A DNA stretch of 64,000 nucleotides from the NCBI RefSeq assembly GCF_043641665.1, contig NC_092198.1, positions 11,793,001 through 11,857,000 on the forward strand. The letters are read 5' to 3'. Below the pieces are notes generated by a model. The model searched no databases and was not told the DNA's origin. It worked only from the letters and a program-made list of their open reading frames with translations. The translations under genes were made by a program, and so were the position numbers. Positions 58,321 through 64,000 of this stretch are shown here, in pieces (position 1 is the first letter of the stretch; each line of letters begins with the position of its first letter). The stretch is from Enoplosus armatus (taxonomy: Eukaryota > Chordata > Actinopteri > Centrarchiformes > Enoplosidae).

Positions 58321-61300
58321 AGATAGTGATATTTAAATTCAATATTTGTCATGACTCTGTGACTCTTCATATTATATGCACACACACATACATAAGCATT
58401 TTCTCTGTAGATATATAACTAGCAGTGAGGCAGAATAGCAGCTCCAGTGGCATTCAACACACAATTAAAATAATATCTAAAATTAGCCTCTATAAGGGAT
58501 AGCAGTATTTTTCCTGCACCTCCACTGGCTCTATTTATTGTTCCGTCTGTTGCCAAGGTTAACTATACGTCAGGGGTCTGACGTCAGTGCGTTCTTTCCA
58601 TTTTTTTAAATCTACAAGCATAGCGCGCTGACGTTGCACTTCCGTGCCCAAATATAGAATTATACGACGTCGCGTTGCTGCTGTCTGCCAGCAGAAAGCA
58701 GACGGCCATGTACCCTTTCCGCTAAAACACACGCTTCTAAGTATTTGTCTCTGGGTTTTCTCAATAGGCATTTGATTTGACTCTTAGCATGTATGTCGGA
58801 GAGAGGAAAAACAAAATACATTGCTTCCCTAAAGGAGGCGATGTGTTTTCATATGTGGTCGTTGCAAGAGATCCGCTGCACACGTATGGTTATACAAGAG
58901 AAATCGCAAGAGGATCCGAAAGCAGTATTTTAACCACGACCTGCGTTGTTTTAATTTATTCTGTTCTCTCGAGAGAGGTTTGTGTTCGCCGAAATATCGC
59001 CTCCCACAGTCAAAGACGCACATGTGAGTTACGCCACAATGCAGGAAAAGAGTCCACAGAAATAATTCATAAAGGCACAGACAGCAGTTTGGACTTTGTA
59101 CAAATGGGGCAACTGGGGCATGCAGACAGCTGGACATGAGGTGTAAAGTGGTGTTCTCATTCAGCCTGGTCCAACTCTTCCTTCCCACCAGACAGACACT
59201 AAACCCACCTCTTCTGGAAGCACAGCTGGGCCAAAATGAATCCATGAAATGTCGTGAATGATGAATAGGTCACATGTAAATAGCTAATTTGGTAATTTTG
59301 ATGATGATCCAGAAACTTAATTCACAAATAGTCTTGCATATTTTTTACTTTTTCCATTGGTTGTTAGTGCAGTACAAATGAACACAGACGGTGTGCAGGC
59401 AAACAGACCCAGTGTCAGTTTTCTTTCCATTCAGAGCCACATCAGAATAACGCTTGTGACTGATACATCTTGTGTTGTTTTCCGAGATACATACAACTGA
59501 CTCAGGGTGTACATTTAGTGCAATTAGTGTGAACACAAGTTTTTAAGAATATTGACCTTTTTACTAAACTATCACTGTCCTCAGTGTTTTAATTTTCTAC
59601 ACGGTTTTCATTAAATTTAGGACATTTGGGTGCTTTATTACAACTGCTTGGTCCAGGTGCCTGTAAGGTACTCTCAAAGCTGGGAGTTACATGCTTCTGT
59701 CTGGCTTTTTCCTAAACACAATAACACAATGGTCAGTGATGGAATTGAATGAAATTAGGTGAGTGATCATAGTGTAATTTGTGCAACACTTAATTGTTAC
59801 GCAGTTTGTCATCAAACATTTCCAACTCTCCCTTCCACCTGCCATTCTTTAACCTCACTTGCTCATTTCAGTCATTATCAATATTTCACCATGTAAAGAA
59901 TCATCGGAGGGCAGATTGCTTAATGGCTTTTCACAGGAAATGCGTGTTGTGTACGCATGAGGAACACACTGGGTGGAAGACTACTGTCCCACAATAACTA
60001 ACTTACTCTGACGTTTGAGCCCTTCCATTGAGGACACACCCTTCTGTGTAATACAGTCAAGATATCAGCAGTTGTTACTCTGCTTCCTGTACGGATACAG
60101 GCCTGCTCCTCCAAAGTGCAACCTGAAACAAAAGATTCAAAATATTTAATATAGTTTAAAGAATTAAAGTTGCAGAAGTGCAATGCTACTTCCTTGGTTC
60201 TTGCTTTCACACTTTCAAAATGTCTGGATTGAAACAATGTTTTTTACAAAGCCTCTTGTTTTGTTAGCACTGTGCTGTTGTGTAACAGCTTAATTCTGAG
60301 TACTTATCTGTCTTCCTTTACTCGTCAGCAGAGCCTCTTTTTCCTCAATAAAGCCTCTATGTGCGACCATGCAGCGCCTAATAACTCTGTCTATTAATAC
60401 CTCTTTGCCGGCCCCAGGGAGATGGGGTAGCAGCAGAAATAGCAGGTGCCTATTGCTTTTTTAACATCAGCATCAACAGCAGTAAAATTAGACCACTATG
60501 ACGACAACCTGCGTCGGTGCTGCAACCCAGGGGAGGAACCAGGCAGCGTATGCCTGATAGAAAAGAGAGGAGGAAAGTAAGAGCGAGGCGAGGAAGAGGA
60601 AAGGAGAAAATGATGAGCGTATGAGGATAGCAGACAGAGATCCCTGCCTGGTTGTAATTGTGAGCACAGCGATGATGAAACAGCCAAGTTCGCCTCCGTG
60701 CCACGACGACAAGAGCTCAGTTTGGCTCGGCTCCATATTCATAGAATCCCATCCCCTGATACCTTTCTTTTGTCGAGAGAGGATATGAGGATATGAAAGC
60801 TCTATGAAACCATGAATACTTCAGAGTCTTCCCCCGGTGGCAGAGTGTCTGTCTGAGTGACAGATTGATACAGTTACTCAGTAGTGCATTTACAATGACA
60901 CCAAGTTACACTTTTACTGAAGCAAATGACGTCTTTTCCTGACATATTTCTTTGTTTTACTGTCACCAACAGAGTGAGTCCATGTGACACAATGCAGATA
61001 TTCCATACGTTTCTGTGACACAGACTGTGTTCACCTGTGGTAGTGTATGCCAAATCAAATGTAGGTGTGAACTCAGTCTGGATTCTGTGCTCTTATCAGC
61101 ATATGTCTGCACCTGTATCTAGAGGAGCAAACAAGGTCAACTCAAAGAATGACAGCAGCTAATTAAGGGTGTGTAGACACTTGCGTCAGCATGCATGCTC
61201 ATTTAAGGAAGTATTCTCCTCTGTAAAGTAGGACATTCATAATGACATGATATGCTGAATCAGTGCCCAGAGGTGATACAAAGGTTAGTCAATCAATAGT

Positions 61301-63086
61301 AAGATTACTGAAGCACTGAAGGGGTGCATCTCACCACTAGAAATATTTAATCCACAATGAATATTGCTCAAAATTTACTTGAGAGATAATAGTAAGGTTT
61401 AATGAGAAGGTGTGACATTAACATTTTAGTACAATCAAAACATGAACAAATGTAGATTAGTCACAGGCTTATGAATATAAAGTTTTGTGAATTTCATTCC
61501 CAGCCTAAAAGCTCCGTGGCATGGAGGAGTGTGTGACATGCTATTCTTGGAGGTTATTTGACGCACTAAGCTACAATACTGGAGGGATTTCTCTATCCAA
61601 TAATTACTGTTCACTTAGTGCCAGACTCCCCACACAGCAGCGTGTCCTCGTCTCGTCTCGTGGGATCAGTAACAAGGATGTTTCCCTGGAAACTGGACAG
61701 CTCTATCATATGTAATTGGGTAATCCCTGAGCTGCTGACAGAAAAATAATAGCTTTTGGGATTTTCAAAATACCCCAGCCAACACTGAGCATGGTATGTC
61801 TGTTTCGTAACCCGGATTTACCAGTCATATAGTAGATGGATTATTACGCAGTTACAGTAATATTAACGACATTGCTGAGTGAAAATCTATAGATATCAAT
61901 AAGATAATTGTAAAACAGAAGACTAGCACAACAACAAAATTAAGAGATTATTTCTAATAGTATAACTGCAACTGGATATTTGTCTATTGATCTGCATCTG
62001 AAAAAGATTTAGTGCCACAAACTCTTATCTAAGATTGCTTTTTTTATTCTGTAAAATAAGTGAAAGCCACTGATCAATCTACTGTGGTTTTCACTACCTT
62101 GAACTACATGCTAGCACAGGTCTTCCCACACTCTGCCACTCAATTTTACTAGTCTCAGGAATATGGCCATTTTTACCCACTAGAGGGCCCCAGGTCTTAA
62201 GTGTACTGTAGTATATGTAAGGGCTCCAGAAACTTGTGTCCTGTGTTAGTAGTAAAGGTGTTTTGTAAAACTTGCAAAAATCTGCTTGTTTTTTATTTTT
62301 TAATTGGGGATCTTATCTTTTACAAAGTCAGAAATGTATTGACAGGGTGGCTGCTGGGTCCCTGCAAGATCCAGAGCCTACCTGCTCTCTGGGCAGTTGA
62401 GGTATGATCAGGAACTGCGTCCATTCTGCGCAAAGCTTAAAACTTATTTTAAGCTTCTTAAGCCCAGAACTACTGTATGATGTGTAATTTAATTTAATTG
62501 CTGGCCGCTTTATACTGTGTTGCTTGAATGCACATGGCGATGGGACGTATTTGTACATATGAGGGGTGATATTTATAGTGTACTGTCCCCTTTCAGTAAA
62601 TATGAGGTCAGATTGTCTCTGTGCCACCTCTGGCTTTGTGTATTCTAAGGTCACAACTGGCAAAAAGTTTTTTTGCAGCAGGTATTGCAGCAGTGCACAT
62701 TATCTGAAGCTTGAAACTGACCACAAAACGTGTCACTATATAAAACAAAGTTATCTAAGCTAATGTACTAGCAGAGATCCTAAGGTGTTGAATGGTTTGT
62801 GGGAATGGTGACTTGAAGACTTTGCCTCGATGTTCCAACAGCCCAGCCACATATTTGAGTCCAACCGGGATGCTTCTGTTCCATCAAGGGGCCCCAAACA
62901 GGTTTATCCACAGACACACAGGTTGACCTCACCATAAACTCCTAGAGAGAAGTCGACAGACGGGGCGTAGTTCTCCCTCCAGGTCAGCGGCGGCGCTGGA
63001 GGGTTCAGTCAGGCCGGCTGTGTGAGCTGGAACTCGGTGTTAAGCTGGTTGGCTGGCACGGGCTGGTTGGTCGGTTGAGGGTAGCC
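58321..63086. other. fos-tmed10 intergenic region
   Basis: No gene is supported in this 4.8-kb interval. A CRE/X-box cluster sits just downstream of fos (58549-58640). The last few hundred bases before 63087 become GC-richer and should hold the tmed10 promoter and leader. Several overlapping open frames near 60450-60740 on the minus strand have no recognisable domain. Confidence 0.55.
58549..58640. promoter_or_regulatory. candidate CRE/X-box cluster downstream of fos
   Basis: GTTGCCAAGGTTAAC (58549-58563) is X-box-like. It is followed by an ACGTCA half-site (58567-58572), a full TGACGTCA palindrome (58579-58586) and TGACGTTG (about 58630). It lies about 230 bp past the fos poly(A) signal. 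Confidence 0.42.
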
Positions 63087-63263
63087 ATGGCTCGACTCGC
63101 TGCGCTACTGCTGTTACCGGTTCTTATTGAATCTGTATTTTCCATTTCTTTCTTTTTACCGGTCAACTCAAGAAAGTGTTTACGAGAGGAGATCCACAAA
63201 GACGTCCTCGTTACGGGGGAGTATGAAATAAGCGAGCAGGCGAACACCAAAACTAATCTGAAG
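63087..63263 (+). CDS. tmed10: transmembrane emp24 domain-containing protein 10 (tmed10), first coding exon only
   Basis: TMED10 (p24 delta 1) is a type I membrane protein that cycles between ER and Golgi and acts as a cargo receptor in COPI/COPII vesicles. This exon encodes the first 59 residues and ends at a phase-0 donor (CTGAAG|GTGAGC). A signal peptide ([19 protein letters not shown]) leads to the GOLD domain start, with the family motif [20 protein letters not shown]. The remaining exons, with the coiled coil, membrane span and cytosolic tail, lie beyond the window. The ATG at 63087 is in a good context (GTAGCCATGG); an in-frame TTG at 63075 is not a credible start. Adjacency to fos is conserved with human. 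Confidence 0.95.
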
Positions 63264-64000
63264 GTGAGCACAGACCTGCGGCTAGCTACAGTTAACGTAA
63301 CCAGTTTATATTGAGGCCGAAATTGGTTTACTCTGTTAGTGTCTGTGTTTAAGTATGATAATTCGCGATTACAAGTGAAATTCATAGCTTATTTTAAAGA
63401 TTGGCTGAACTGTCGGTGGAGTGCGGCTTAAATGTGTGACAACTGTTGTTAGCACTTTAGCTAACCTAGGCCCCGAAAACTCGTCTTCCTGGTTTTGGTA
63501 GCTAATTGGCTAGCTAACGTCAGTGAGTGCTAACATTTTCGTTAACAATTCATTATGACATAAACTCAAATTTCTCTGACACCAAGTAGCACCCATTGTA
63601 TCAACGAGTGCGGGTGTTATTTTCACAATCATTGTGTTAAATCTCATCTGTGTCATCGGCTCGGTTCTGCTGCTGTTACACGTCAGTCTTACCGTCCATT
63701 CAACTGGCAGCCACAAGCTAGCGACATTAGCACATTAGCCACTTAATATACACGTCAACGACAGCAGTGTGGATGGGGTCTAACATTTCCTTAATACAGT
63801 GTGCGGGGGCTTCTATCCTCTCGCTGTTATTAACCCATTGTATCGTCATGAAAAGGGTTCCTAATAAGGTTTTGTTAATCAGTCCATGTGTTAACAGCTG
63901 GCAGATAAAAAACCATTAATGGTCTGCTGGTATCAAGAAGGTAATTATTAGTCATGATGAATGTTTTACACGTCTTTTTATGCAGTCATTTTGGGCTGCA
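63264..64000 (+). other. tmed10 intron 1 (runs off the window)
   Basis: It begins with GTGAGC and has no acceptor plus GOLD-domain coding sequence before the window ends. It contains TTAGCTAACC/GCTAGCTAACG strings common in fish introns. Confidence 0.8.

Noticed and set aside
60450..60742. Three overlapping minus-strand frames upstream of tmed10
   Set aside because: They arise from a stop-poor, GA-rich stretch; none resembles a known protein.
1..64000. CRISPR arrays, bacterial operons, riboswitches, tRNA or rRNA genes
   Set aside because: The window is vertebrate nuclear DNA; no spaced repeats of CRISPR type and no cloverleaf with A/B boxes was noticed.

Overview
The window is vertebrate nuclear DNA, almost certainly from a spiny-rayed (percomorph-type) teleost. 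Genes are split by GT-AG introns, the intergenic spaces are AT-rich, and several short repeats familiar from perch-like fish genomes recur. The gene set is a compact version of the region orthologous to human 14q24.3. Exon limits were read by hand from splice sites, reading phase and protein similarity known from memory; no search was run.

Layout: prox2 (-, 1658-7524) and dlst (+, 8657-14268) are head to head with about 1.1 kb between their start codons. lrrc74a (-, 18769-22809) and jdp2 (-, coding 26079-27546, probable non-coding first exon near 36732) follow. Next is a repeat-rich stretch with a deleted Maverick/Polinton element (40611-42965). Two divergently transcribed fos-family genes come next: a fos paralogue (-, 47908-50473) and fos (+, 56017-57825). 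The first exon of tmed10 (+, from 63087) ends the window. All six complete gene models stay in frame across every intron and give proteins of expected length: 614, 448, 468, 163, 384 and 382 aa.

Functionally, prox2 is a homeodomain transcription factor and dlst is the E2 subunit of the mitochondrial 2-oxoglutarate dehydrogenase complex. lrrc74a is a poorly characterised leucine-rich-repeat protein and tmed10 is a p24 cargo receptor of the early secretory pathway. jdp2 and the two fos genes are bZIP factors of the AP-1 network: Fos proteins dimerise with Jun to activate, and Jdp2 dimerises with Jun to repress. Both fos promoters carry the same perfect CArG box beside an Ets site (serum response element), and both have a TATA box. 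Clusters of CRE-like and RFX X-box-like sites lie in the intergenic DNA around and between them.

The most unusual object is the 2.36-kb element at 40611-42965. It has ~255-265-bp terminal inverted repeats, begins with AG, is flanked by a perfect 6-bp target duplication (CACCTC), and contains a frameshifted piece resembling the N-terminal part of a protein-primed DNA polymerase B. This fits an internally deleted Maverick/Polinton (adintovirus-related) transposon. Other repeats include an element with three copies of one arm beside the fos paralogue, several MITE-like inverted-repeat elements, a Tc1-like transposase relic, two LINE relics and microsatellites.
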